From Mycobacterium sp. 1100029.7 (GTDB lineage: Bacteria; Actinomycetota; Actinomycetes; Mycobacteriales; Mycobacteriaceae): DNA of 64,000 nt. The notes under the pieces are model-generated. The model saw only the letters and a list, made by a program, of their open reading frames with translations. It was not told the DNA's origin and did not search any database. A program made the translations under genes and the position numbers. Below, in pieces: positions 50,185-57,884 of this stretch; position 1 is the stretch's first letter, and each line of letters opens with the position of its first letter. The stretch covers positions 176,302-240,301 of the forward strand of contig NZ_LZSC01000082.1 in NCBI RefSeq assembly GCF_001665235.1, given 5' to 3'.

Positions 50185-50697
50185 ATGACCGCACTGACGA
50201 TGTACCGCCCATGGAAATCCCAGCAGGTTCGTCAACCGACGACATGGGCAGCTTTCATCGGTGCGGCTTCCGGGCCACTTCGTCCGCTGGCGGTTGCGGC
50301 GGGCATCCTCGCCGCCGGCGCAACCCTGCCCGCGCTGGCGCAGGCAGACACGTCCAACGACCCGATCACGGCCGCGCTGGGCGGTGTAGGCAGGGGCAAC
50401 AACGGCTCGTTGAACAACACCCTTGCCGGGATCGGACAGTCGATTTGTCCGTCGCTGGTCAAGCCGGGGGCAACCCTGGCGTCGGTGGCGTCGCAACTGG
50501 GCGCAACCAAAGGACTTCCGCCGGGCATGGCCGGCATGGTCGCCGGCATGGCGATCCAGATGGAATGCCCGGGCATGATGACGTCGCTCGCCAACGGGCA
50601 GATGCCGTTCCCGATGCCAGGGGTCGGCCCGGGCCCCCTGGGGTTGCCGGGCGCCGGTCCCGCGGCGCCCAGCCCGTTCGCGTTCCCGGGCCGCTAA
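50185..50697 (+). CDS. Secreted protein, DUF732-like
   Basis: Exported protein of 170 residues: basic start, hydrophobic signal (RPLAVAAGILAAGATLPALAQA), then a small helical domain with one disulphide-like Cys pair (IGQSICPSLVKPG and MAIQMECPGMM) as in DUF732 proteins of mycobacteria, and a Pro/Gly-rich tail. Function unknown. TAGGAG four bases before the ATG supports the start; the longer frame upstream lacks a signal. It follows the ATPase by 96 bases on the same strand and may or may not be co-transcribed. Confidence 0.75.
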   Translation: MTALTMYRPWKSQQVRQPTTWAAFIGAASGPLRPLAVAAGILAAGATLPALAQADTSNDPITAALGGVGRGNNGSLNNTLAGIGQSICPSLVKPGATLASVASQLGATKGLPPGMAGMVAGMAIQMECPGMMTSLANGQMPFPMPGVGPGPLGLPGAGPAAPSPFAFPGR

Positions 50698-50749
50698 CGG
50701 TCAGCGCTATCGTCTCGATGACATCAATCGAGCGGTAGAAAGGGTCACG

Positions 50750-51595
50750 ATGACGAACGCCGTTGGCAGGGTGGCCGGCAAGGTCGCGTTCATCACGGGT
50801 GCCGCGCGCGGCCAAGGCCGCGAACACGCCGTGCGCCTCGCCGAAGAAGGCGCGGACATCATCGGCGTCGACCTGTGTGGCGACGTCGAGGGCGTCATCT
50901 ATCCCGGAGCCACGGAGGCCGACCTCGACGAAACCGCGGAACTCGTCGAGAAGTCGGGCCGGCGCATCGTGACCGCCAAGGCCGACGTCAGGGACGTCGC
51001 CGGTCTTCGCGACGCGTTGCAGCGAGGAGTCGACGAATTGGGCCGGCCCGACATCGTGATTGCCAACGCCGGCATCAGCGGGAGTCCCGCGCCCGCTGCC
51101 CTGCTCGAGGAAACAGCCTGGCAGACGATGCTCGATATCAATCTGACCGGCGTCTGGCACACCATCAAGGTGGCAGTGCCGCACATGTCCGACGGCCGCG
51201 GCGGATCCATCATCCTGGTCAGCTCCATGCTGGGTCTACGCGGCGGCGGGTACATGGCGCACTACGCCTCAGCCAAGCACGGCGTCGTGGGCTTGATGAA
51301 CTCACTGGCGAATGAGCTTGCTTACCAGTCGATTCGGGTCAACTCCATCCACCCCGGCAATGTGCGGACACCGATGATCGACAACGAGCAGTTCCACCGC
51401 ACGTTGCGTCCGGATCTGCCCGCGCCCACCATCGACGACACGGCCGCGGTGATCGGCCAGTTCCACATGCTGCCGGTGCCGATCATCGAGGCGCGCGCGA
51501 TCAGTAACGCCGTGCTGTTTCTCGCATCCGACGAGGCGCAGTACATCACCGGCGCGGCCCTGCCGATCGACGCGGGGGCCGTCGCGAAGTTCTGA
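50750..51595 (+). CDS. Mycofactocin-type short-chain dehydrogenase
   Basis: NAD-dependent dehydrogenase of 281 residues. The cofactor loop TGAARGQGR, the insert GVDLCGDVEGVIYPGA, the catalytic Tyr and Lys in HYASAKHGVVG, and IHPGNVRTPMI are typical of the mycofactocin-coupled SDR subfamily, whose members hold NAD tightly and pass electrons to the peptide cofactor mycofactocin. Substrate is probably an alcohol, not determined. It stands alone upstream of the Zur box of cobW. Confidence 0.9.
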   Translation: MTNAVGRVAGKVAFITGAARGQGREHAVRLAEEGADIIGVDLCGDVEGVIYPGATEADLDETAELVEKSGRRIVTAKADVRDVAGLRDALQRGVDELGRPDIVIANAGISGSPAPAALLEETAWQTMLDINLTGVWHTIKVAVPHMSDGRGGSIILVSSMLGLRGGGYMAHYASAKHGVVGLMNSLANELAYQSIRVNSIHPGNVRTPMIDNEQFHRTLRPDLPAPTIDDTAAVIGQFHMLPVPIIEARAISNAVLFLASDEAQYITGAALPIDAGAVAKF

Positions 51596-51618
51596 ATGGC
51601 AGCGGCGCCGTTGCGTGC

Positions 51619-51641
51619 TTAATGAAAATCATTATCATTAA
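51619..51641. promoter_or_regulatory. Zur box overlapping the cobW promoter
   Basis: Near-perfect 23-bp palindrome: arms TTAATGAAAAT and ATTATCATTAA around one C, with one mismatch. It contains TATCAT (51633-51638), six bases before the cobW ATG, so a bound Zur repressor would cover the -10 box of a leaderless promoter. Matches the mycobacterial Zur operator as known for Rv0106. Confidence 0.85.
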
Positions 51642-51644
51642 GCG

Positions 51645-52787
51645 ATGCCCTCACCCGTCTCTGGCCTGCTTCCGGTAACCGTGCTGTCCGGCTTCCTCGG
51701 AGCCGGGAAGACAACGCTGCTCAATCATGTCCTGGCGAACCGGGAAGGACTGCGGGTCGCGGTCATCGTCAACGACATGAGTGAGGTGAACATCGACGCC
51801 GCCCTGGTCGCCGGAACGGGCTACCTGGACCGCACCGAAGAAAAATTGGTCGAACTGACCAACGGCTGTATTTGCTGCACGCTGCGCGAAGACCTCATCG
51901 AATCGGTCACGCGCCTCGCTGCGACGGGCCGTTTCGACTATCTGCTCATCGAATCGACGGGGATCTCCGAGCCGATGCCGGTGGCGGCGAGCTTTAGCTG
52001 GGAGTTCGAAAACGGCTTCAGCCTGAGCGACGTCGCCAGACTCGACACCATGGTCACGGTGGTCGACGCCTCGACGTTTTTGAGCGAGCTTGCCCGCGGC
52101 GATGCGCTGAGCGCTCGAGATCTCGCCGTCAGCGGCGAAGATGTGCGCACCATCGCCGATCTGCTCGTCGACCAGGTCGAGTTCGCCGACGTCATATTGC
52201 TCAACAAAGCCGATCTGGCCGGCGCGGATTCCAGCGCGAGGGTGACCGCCGTGCTACGACGCCTCAATCCTTCGGCCCGGATCTTGCCTACCGAGCACGG
52301 TCGGGTGTCGCTTTCAGAAGTCTTGGGCACCGGCCTATTCGATCCCGAGCTCGCCGCGCAGGCGCCCGGGTGGGATGCGGAACTCAGCGGCGGTCACACG
52401 CCCGAGACCGAGGAATACGGCATCAGCAGTGTGACCTTCCGCGCGCGGCGCCCCTTCCACCCGGTTCGACTGCAGGCGGCACTGGACCAATTGCAAGGCT
52501 TGTTGCGCAGCAAGGGTTTTTGCTGGATCGCCAGCCGCCCCGCCCTCGCCGCGATCTGGTCACAGGCCGGACCCAACTTGACGATCGAGCCAGCGCAGTT
52601 TTGGACGGGCGCCGAAATACGGCCCGGCCAAGAGATCGTGTTCATTGGAGTCAAGCTGGACCGCGACCGGATTTTGGGCTTGATGTCGGCTGCGCTGCTC
52701 ACCGACACCGAGCTGGCCGAGGGCCCGCAACGTTGGACCTGCTACCCCGATCCGCTACCACCGTGGGGCGTCGCTCACGCCCACTAG
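51645..52787 (+). CDS. CobW/ZNG1-type zinc metallochaperone GTPase
   Basis: GTPase of 380 residues of the COG0523 family, which delivers zinc when it is scarce. GFLGAGKTTLLNHV is the P-loop, NGCICCTLRED the metal-binding CxCC motif, LIESTGISEP the Walker B region and LLNKADLA the NKxD guanine motif. The C-terminal CobW_C domain follows, ending in HAH. The gene follows a strong Zur box. Same place and type as the Zur-regulated Rv0106 of M. tuberculosis, which also neighbours a ribosomal protein gene. A decayed second copy lies at 47266. Confidence 0.95.
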   Translation: MPSPVSGLLPVTVLSGFLGAGKTTLLNHVLANREGLRVAVIVNDMSEVNIDAALVAGTGYLDRTEEKLVELTNGCICCTLREDLIESVTRLAATGRFDYLLIESTGISEPMPVAASFSWEFENGFSLSDVARLDTMVTVVDASTFLSELARGDALSARDLAVSGEDVRTIADLLVDQVEFADVILLNKADLAGADSSARVTAVLRRLNPSARILPTEHGRVSLSEVLGTGLFDPELAAQAPGWDAELSGGHTPETEEYGISSVTFRARRPFHPVRLQAALDQLQGLLRSKGFCWIASRPALAAIWSQAGPNLTIEPAQFWTGAEIRPGQEIVFIGVKLDRDRILGLMSAALLTDTELAEGPQRWTCYPDPLPPWGVAHAH

Positions 52788-52799
52788 CGGGATGCGGAA

Positions 52800-53057
52800 T
52801 CAGTGGCGCGAGCCATAGCGGCGGCGGAACTTCTCGACTTGCCCTGCGGTGTCGAGGATTCGGCGCCCACCCGTCCAAAACGGGTGCGAGTCCGAGGTGA
52901 CCTCGACGACGATCAGCGGGTAGGTCCGCACGCCCTCCGGCGTTTCCCAGTCGATGGTCCGCGAGCTGGTGAGCGTCGAGCGGGTGAGGAACGTCTTACC
53001 GGTCGTGGCGTCCTGGAAGACCACCGGGTGGTAGTCGGGGTGGATGTCAGGCTTCAT
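52800..53057 (-). CDS. rpmE2: Ribosomal protein L31, zinc-free type B
   Basis: Protein of 85 residues of the 50S subunit. It starts MKPDIHPDYHPVVFQDATTG and contains SDSHPFWTGG and QVEKFRRRYG, and lacks the CxxC zinc pairs of the standard L31. Under zinc limitation it replaces the zinc-binding form and so frees zinc. GGAGG lies nine bases before the ATG at 53057. A Zur-like box ends 21 bases upstream. Convergent with cobW. Confidence 0.93.
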   Translation of the reverse strand: MKPDIHPDYHPVVFQDATTGKTFLTRSTLTSSRTIDWETPEGVRTYPLIVVEVTSDSHPFWTGGRRILDTAGQVEKFRRRYGSRH

Positions 53058-53077
53058 CGGCGATCGCCTCCGCATTA

Positions 53078-53100
53078 TTTTTGACAATCATTTTCATTAA
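53078..53100. promoter_or_regulatory. Zur-box-like palindrome before rpmE2
   Basis: Arms TTTTTGACAAT and ATTTTCATTAA around one C; 8 of 11 pairs match. It begins 21 bases upstream of the rpmE2 start. A half site TTTTCATTAA also occurs at 53146-53155, nearer the ArsR gene. Confidence 0.75.
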
Positions 53101-53188
53101 CGCCATCCGCACGGTACCGCCTTCACCATGCGTTGTCGACCATGGTTTTCATTAAGGCCGGCGGCGAGGAGCAGCGGTTTGACTGCTA

Positions 53189-53212
53189 CTATCTGCGTAT
53201 GCATGCAGATAG
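53189..53212. promoter_or_regulatory. Operator-like inverted repeat overlapping the arsR start
   Basis: CTATCTGC and GCAGATAG are perfect inverted 8-base arms around an 8-base centre. The repeat covers the end of the -10 box TACTAT (53187-53192) and the ATG at 53199, so the ArsR protein could shut its own promoter. Confidence 0.75.
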
Positions 53213-53552
53213 TGCTGCAAGACCTCTGGCCGACAACCAGGTCGACCTGATCGTCGATGTCTTCCGAATGTTGGCCGACCCCACCCGCATTCGAGTGTTA
53301 TGGGCGCTGACCGAGGGCGAGTCGTCGGTCAACGAGCTCGCCGAAAAGGTGGACAAGCCGGCACCGTCGGTGTCACAACACCTGGCCAAGCTGCGACTGG
53401 CTCGGCTGGTGCGAACTCGACGGGCCGGCACCACCATCTTCTACAGCCTCGAAAACGAACACGTCGGCCAGCTGGTCCTCGATGCGGTGTTCAACGCCGA
53501 ACACGCCGGTCCCGGCGTGCCGACCCATCACCGAAATGTCCACGCACGATGA
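53199..53552 (+). CDS. ArsR/SmtB-family metal-responsive repressor
   Basis: Repressor of 117 residues. Winged helix at about 30-95 with VNELAEKVDKPAPSVSQHLAKLRLARLV. The C-terminal helix reads ENEHVGQLVLDAVFNAEH; at the four zinc-ligand positions of SmtB this gives Asn, His, Asn, His, so the site is not the standard Asp-His-His-Glu/His. The ATG at 53199 lies six bases after a TACTAT -10 box, hence leaderless; a longer frame upstream starts before the promoter. It overlaps the CDF exporter gene by ATGA and is presumably its repressor. Confidence 0.9.
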   Translation: MHADSAARPLADNQVDLIVDVFRMLADPTRIRVLWALTEGESSVNELAEKVDKPAPSVSQHLAKLRLARLVRTRRAGTTIFYSLENEHVGQLVLDAVFNAEHAGPGVPTHHRNVHAR

Positions 53553-54583
53553 CCGACCACGATCACTCGCACGGGCACAGCCACGATCATCCGAAGGGAT
53601 TGCGCGCGGCGATCAAGGGAATTTTCGTTCCGCATTCGCACGACGCGGCCGACAGCTTTGACAGTGAGCTGGAATCGAGCACCGACGGGATCCGCGCGGT
53701 GAAGACCAGCCTGCTGGTGTTGGGTCTGACCGCGCTCGCGCAGATCGTCATCGTGGTGCTCTCGGGGTCGATCGCGTTGGCCGCCGACACCATTCACAAC
53801 TTCTCCGACGCGCTGACCGCCGTGCCACTGTGGATCGCGTTTGCGTTGAGCACCAAGGCCGCAACGCGCCGCTACACCTACGGATTCGGCCGGGCCGAAG
53901 ACCTCGCCGGATTCTTTGTCGTCGCCATGATCACGCTGTCGGCGGTCGTCGCCGGCTCCGAAGCCATTGCGCGACTGCTCAATCCGCAGCCCATCGACCA
54001 CCTCGGGTGGGTCGCGCTGGCCGGCCTGCTCGGGTTCCTCGGAAACGAGTGGGTGGCAAGCTATCGCCTCCGGGTCGGACGCCGTATCGGCTCGGCCGCA
54101 CTTGCCGCCGACGGTCTGCACGCCCGCACCGACGGCTTCACCTCGTTGGCGGTGCTGATCGGCGCCGGCGGCGTGGCGCTGGGTTTCCCGCTGGCCGACC
54201 CGATCATCGGTCTGATGATCACGGTCGCGATCCTGGCCGTGCTGCGCACGGCGGTGCGGGATGTGTTCCGGCGCCTGATGGATGGTGTCGATCCGCGGTT
54301 GATCGACACTGCCGAGGCCGCGCTGTCCACCAGACCAGGCGTACGTTCGGTGCGCAGCGTGCGGATGCGCTGGATTGGCCATCGGCTGCATGCCGACGCC
54401 GAGCTCGACATCGATCCCACACTGAGTTTGGCTGCGGCGCACCAAATTGCGCACGAATCAGAACACGACCTGATTCATGCGGTACCCAAGCTGACGACCG
54501 CGATGATCCATGCCTATCCCGCCGGCGGCAGCAACGCCGCCCAGCAGCACCGCGACCACACCGCGTCGCACCATCACCACTGA
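53549..54583 (+). CDS. CDF-family metal exporter (zinc or similar)
   Basis: Cation diffusion facilitator of 344 residues with His-rich ends (HDHSHGHSHDH at the start, ASHHHH at the end) and six helices. The membrane metal site is visible in the two HxxxD motifs: ADTIHNFSDALTAVP (helix 2) and ADGLHARTDGFTSL (helix 5). The cytoplasmic C-terminal domain follows. It exports zinc or a related divalent ion against the proton gradient. It is co-translated with the ArsR repressor upstream. Confidence 0.93.
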   Translation: MTDHDHSHGHSHDHPKGLRAAIKGIFVPHSHDAADSFDSELESSTDGIRAVKTSLLVLGLTALAQIVIVVLSGSIALAADTIHNFSDALTAVPLWIAFALSTKAATRRYTYGFGRAEDLAGFFVVAMITLSAVVAGSEAIARLLNPQPIDHLGWVALAGLLGFLGNEWVASYRLRVGRRIGSAALAADGLHARTDGFTSLAVLIGAGGVALGFPLADPIIGLMITVAILAVLRTAVRDVFRRLMDGVDPRLIDTAEAALSTRPGVRSVRSVRMRWIGHRLHADAELDIDPTLSLAAAHQIAHESEHDLIHAVPKLTTAMIHAYPAGGSNAAQQHRDHTASHHHH

Positions 54584-54684
54584 GCACGCGACGCCGCATC
54601 AGCATCGATCCGCTGTCCGAAGGCGGATTATTCCGCCGACCTTCGCGGTTGACTGAGTTGCGTGTTCGGCATGAGGAGGTATGG

Positions 54685-55305
54685 ATGACTGACCCCTATC
54701 AGCCGACGCTGTTCGACGACGATCAATCCCAAACGCCGACGATCGACGCGACGGCCTTCGAAGCCGCCACAGAACACCGGCTCGACGCGTTTTCGTGGAT
54801 CACCCACGTGCCGGGCCTCCTCGTTGGACACCATCAGCTGGTGACCGAGCTGGCCGCACTGGATGTGTGGGAGCAGCGACAGCGCTGGATGTTCGATCGT
54901 CTGGTCGACGAGCCACGGCTCACCGGCGAATACGTCGACCTCGCGCTTGCCCCGCCACTGCTCACCGAGCTGGCCGCCACAATCGGCGCACAATTCGACG
55001 TCCCCTACGACCGGATCTGGATGAACTGGTATCGCGACCACCGAGACGGCACGGGCTGGCACGCCGACCGGCCCGCGCATAAAGCGGCGACGGCCATCGT
55101 GCCCGTGCTCAGCCTCGGTGCACCACGCCGATTCCTGGTCCGCCCGACCGGCGGCGGTTCCAGCACCGTGTTCACCCCCGCCGGCGGAGACTTGATCGTC
55201 ATGCACGGTCGCTGCCAACGTGACTGGCAGCACTGCGTACCGAAGCAGAAAGCCCCCGCCGGGGCGCGGATGAGCCTCAACTTCGCCAGCGTCGCCCAAT
55301 CATGA
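54685..55305 (+). CDS. AlkB-like 2-oxoglutarate/Fe(II) dioxygenase 2
   Basis: Dioxygenase of 206 residues. NWYRDHRDGTGWHADRPAHK carries the metal His and Asp, RDWQHCVPK the second His, and ARMSLNF the 2-oxoglutarate Arg. This is closer to the classic nucleic-acid repair AlkB pattern than the one at 38172; the two are related (CQRDWQHCVPK against CQRTWEHAVPK). AGGAGG precedes the ATG at 54685 by about five bases. It follows the CDF gene by 101 bases and probably has its own promoter. Confidence 0.88.
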   Translation: MTDPYQPTLFDDDQSQTPTIDATAFEAATEHRLDAFSWITHVPGLLVGHHQLVTELAALDVWEQRQRWMFDRLVDEPRLTGEYVDLALAPPLLTELAATIGAQFDVPYDRIWMNWYRDHRDGTGWHADRPAHKAATAIVPVLSLGAPRRFLVRPTGGGSSTVFTPAGGDLIVMHGRCQRDWQHCVPKQKAPAGARMSLNFASVAQS

Positions 55306-55346
55306 AGACGCACAACGGATTTTCCGTGTCGCCAGAAAGGTGAACG

Positions 55347-55412
55347 GTGACTCAGGGTTACGTCCTGAGCGCACTACGGACCCCGTTCACCTGTTACGGC
55401 GGCACGTTATAG
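55347..55412 (+). pseudogene. Possible thiolase N-terminal remnant
   Basis: A 21-codon frame with a good ribosome site (AGAAAGG) encodes VTQGYVLSALRTPFTCYGGTL and then stops. Acetyl-CoA acetyltransferases begin with the same pattern, Y(V/I)x.A.RTP...(Y/F)GG.L. The rest of the gene is absent; the following 40 bases lead straight into the next gene. Probably the left end of a deleted thiolase gene. Confidence 0.5.
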
Positions 55413-55453
55413 CATCCAGGTTCTTGTCGACGTTGACGTCAGGAGAACCGCAG

Positions 55454-56557
55454 ATGCCACAGAGCGCTCGCCTGCCGAAGTTGCGCGTCATTGCCTGGGG
55501 CATCGGCACGGTGGGCACCGAGATGGTCACGGCCATCATCGACCACCGCGCTGACATCGAGATCGTCGGCGCCCGTGTGTATTCCGAGTCGAAAGACGGT
55601 GTCGACGTCGGCACTTTGGTGGGCCGCGACCCGATCGGCGTGACTGCGACCACCGATGCCGACACGATCGTGGCGCTCGACGCGGACTGCGTGCTCTACA
55701 CTCCGCGAAACACCAACGTCGACGAGGTGTGCACGCTGCTCGCCAGTGGGAAAAACGTTGCGACCACGGCATTCCTGTTTCATCCCCGCCGCGTCGCGGC
55801 GGCCGACCGCGATCGCGTGCTCGATGCTTGCCAGGCAGGCGACAGCACGGTTCACGGCAGCGGGCTGAATCCCGGAAACCTCTCGGGCGCCCTGCCGCTG
55901 GCGCTGTCGGGAATGAGCCGCACCATCGACAAGATCACCCTTCAGGAGCGCGCCGACTGGTCGGTCTACGAAAGCACGTCAATCACGTTCGACAACATGC
56001 GTTTTGGGCAACCCGTCGAACAGATCAGCGCGGAAGGCAGCGAGTTCTTGGCGTTCAACAGTGGGATCTTCACCGAACAAGTCTGGTTTCTCGCCGACGC
56101 GCTGAACGCCGACATCGACGAGGTCACCGCATCCGTGGAGGCGGTCCCGGCACGTGAAGATCATCAGATCTTCGACCATGTGCTCCTCGCGGGAACGACT
56201 GCGGGGCAACGGTGGAAGTGGTCGGGGAAACGCAACGGTGAAATCCTCGTCGAGATCGAGACGCTGTGGACCGTCGGCGGCGAGTACCCGAGCCATTGGC
56301 CCAAGCCCCAAGACGGGTGGACGTTGACCATCGAGGGTGACCCGTCGATGCGCGCGCACTTCTTCTGCCTGGCCAGCTTCACCCGCGCGGCGAGCATGGA
56401 AGAACATGTGCGCTCAGCAAGCGTCGCCACCGCCATGCAGGTACTCAATGCCGTGCCGGCGATCTGCGCGGCGCCGGCGGGTTTCGCGACCGCGGCGACT
56501 CTGCCATTGATTCGTAGCTTCACCGGATTCGGAAACGCCGATATTCTGAAGAAGTGA
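55454..56557 (+). CDS. DapB-like NAD(P)H-dependent dehydrogenase
   Basis: Oxidoreductase of 367 residues with an N-terminal Rossmann fold (RVIAWGIGTVGTEMVTAII), DADCVLYTPRNTNVDEV and a C-terminal domain like that of dihydrodipicolinate reductase and 2,4-diaminopentanoate dehydrogenase. Many mycobacteria have several such paralogues of unknown substrate. AGGAG lies nine bases before the ATG. The stop overlaps the next gene by four bases (GTGA). Confidence 0.82.
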   Translation: MPQSARLPKLRVIAWGIGTVGTEMVTAIIDHRADIEIVGARVYSESKDGVDVGTLVGRDPIGVTATTDADTIVALDADCVLYTPRNTNVDEVCTLLASGKNVATTAFLFHPRRVAAADRDRVLDACQAGDSTVHGSGLNPGNLSGALPLALSGMSRTIDKITLQERADWSVYESTSITFDNMRFGQPVEQISAEGSEFLAFNSGIFTEQVWFLADALNADIDEVTASVEAVPAREDHQIFDHVLLAGTTAGQRWKWSGKRNGEILVEIETLWTVGGEYPSHWPKPQDGWTLTIEGDPSMRAHFFCLASFTRAASMEEHVRSASVATAMQVLNAVPAICAAPAGFATAATLPLIRSFTGFGNADILKK

Positions 56558-57240
56558 CCGACGACCTCACCAGAGTATTCGGCGCCCTGGCAGTCCAGCT
56601 GCAGGCAGAGGCAGACGCCGAATCGACGTTGCAAGCCATCGTCAAAAGCGCGGGCTCAACAGTGCCGGGCGTCCGGTGGGCCGGCGTTTGTACGATCAGC
56701 AAGAACACCGTCGAGTCCCGCGCGCCGAGCGGCATGCTCGTCGAGGAGCTCGATTCGCTGCAATCCGAACTCAACGACGGTCCGTGCTTGGATGCCCTGC
56801 GCGAACAACGCACCGTCCGCATCGACGACATGGCCACCGAAACGCGGTGGCCGCAGTTTGCCGAAGCGGCCCGAGACCGCGGGGTGCACACACTGCTGTC
56901 CTTTCAGCTTTTTGTCGTCGGCACCAATCTCGGCGCCCTCAACCTGTATGGCGATCGAGCCGGCGCGTTCACCGACGAGTCGGTAGCCATTGGCGAAGTG
57001 CTGGCGCAGCACGCATCCGTCGCACTGATGGCGGCGGAATCCGAGCAGCAATTCGAAAGTGCCTTGGAAAGCCGCGATCTGATCGGGCAGGCCAAGGGGC
57101 TGCTGATGCACCGCAACAACATTGCGGCGCTGCACGCCTTCAGGATGCTCGTCGAGGCATCGCAGGAGACGAACATGAAATTGATCGACGTTGCGCGCTG
57201 GCTGATCCAGGAACACGAATCACGAATCTCGGGACACTGA
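56554..57240 (+). CDS. GAF-ANTAR RNA-binding regulator
   Basis: Protein of 228 residues: a GAF sensor domain (about 20-160; ELNDGPCLDALREQRTVRIDDM and FVVGTNLGALNLYGD) and a C-terminal ANTAR domain (about 170-225; SRDLIGQAKGLLMHRNNIAALHAFRMLVEAS). This domain pair senses a small molecule or redox state and binds RNA to prevent termination. The GTG start overlaps the preceding dehydrogenase stop. Another ANTAR gene follows 290 bases on. Confidence 0.92.
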   Translation: MTDDLTRVFGALAVQLQAEADAESTLQAIVKSAGSTVPGVRWAGVCTISKNTVESRAPSGMLVEELDSLQSELNDGPCLDALREQRTVRIDDMATETRWPQFAEAARDRGVHTLLSFQLFVVGTNLGALNLYGDRAGAFTDESVAIGEVLAQHASVALMAAESEQQFESALESRDLIGQAKGLLMHRNNIAALHAFRMLVEASQETNMKLIDVARWLIQEHESRISGH

Positions 57241-57532
57241 CCAGTCGAATGTCGTCGCACGAGCGCAATTGAATGGGGAGGGGCTGACGGGGGGAAGCCT
57301 CAGCGTCACAACCCTCTTCTTGAGCGCTTCGGTCTGGCTTCAGGTTGTTCCTTTGGGACTCGGTTCAGCCCCTCTCCAACGTCGAGTGTGCCTCGCTGGA
57401 CCCCAAACGGCTAGCTCGACATTTGCTTCGGACGGAATTCTTCGCTCACTGGCTGACGTGGCATCACCGCCGTTTTGCGCTGGCGAAGCCGTGCATGGGT
57501 GGATTGCGCGTCCATTCGGGGTACACCGCCTC
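57241..57532. other. Non-coding stretch with a long inverted repeat
   Basis: Arms GGGGAGGGGCTGA (57275-57287) and TCAGCCCCTCTCC (57365-57377), 12 of 13 pairs, 77 bases apart. The reading frames here do not look coding. It may be a structured leader of the ANTAR gene that follows. Confidence 0.5.
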
Positions 57533-57802
57533 ATGTCATATCCGCCCCGGGTGTCGCCGGACCCCGTCGCCGTCGACGCGGTGACGCTAGAGGACGAGCG
57601 GGTACGGGCGTTACTTGCCGAGAACGATCAGCTCCGACGCGCACTGGAAAGCCGCGACATCATCGGCCAGGCTAAAGGCGTGCTCATGTTGCGGTTCAGC
57701 GTCGACGCCGCGAAAGCGTTCGAGTTGTTGAGGACGCTATCGATGAACCAGAACGTCAAACTCGAGGAATTGTCGCGGAGAATTATCGTCGGCCTCGGCT
57801 GA
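57533..57802 (+). CDS. Small ANTAR-domain protein
   Basis: Protein of 89 residues with a short coiled-coil-like start (DERVRALLAENDQLRRALESRD) and a full ANTAR domain (IIGQAKGVLMLRFSVDAAKAFELLRTL, VKLEELSRRIIVGLG). No sensor domain. Start ATG 57533 is chosen because the long frame upstream has no protein-like pattern. The ANTAR domain is close to that of the preceding GAF-ANTAR protein (SRDxIGQAKGxLM in both), so the two may be duplicates or partners. Confidence 0.8.
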   Translation: MSYPPRVSPDPVAVDAVTLEDERVRALLAENDQLRRALESRDIIGQAKGVLMLRFSVDAAKAFELLRTLSMNQNVKLEELSRRIIVGLG

Positions 57803-57871
57803 GACAGCCAGCACGGTCGGCCTAGACCGCTTGCCCGGCACAGCTTTTGCTGTCGTCGAGGTGAACGCGGG

Positions 57872-57877
57872 TACAGT
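57872..57877 (+). promoter_or_regulatory. Leaderless -10 box of the molybdopterin oxidoreductase
   Basis: TACAGT, seven bases before the ATG at 57885. Confidence 0.55.
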
Positions 57878-57884
57878 AATTCCG

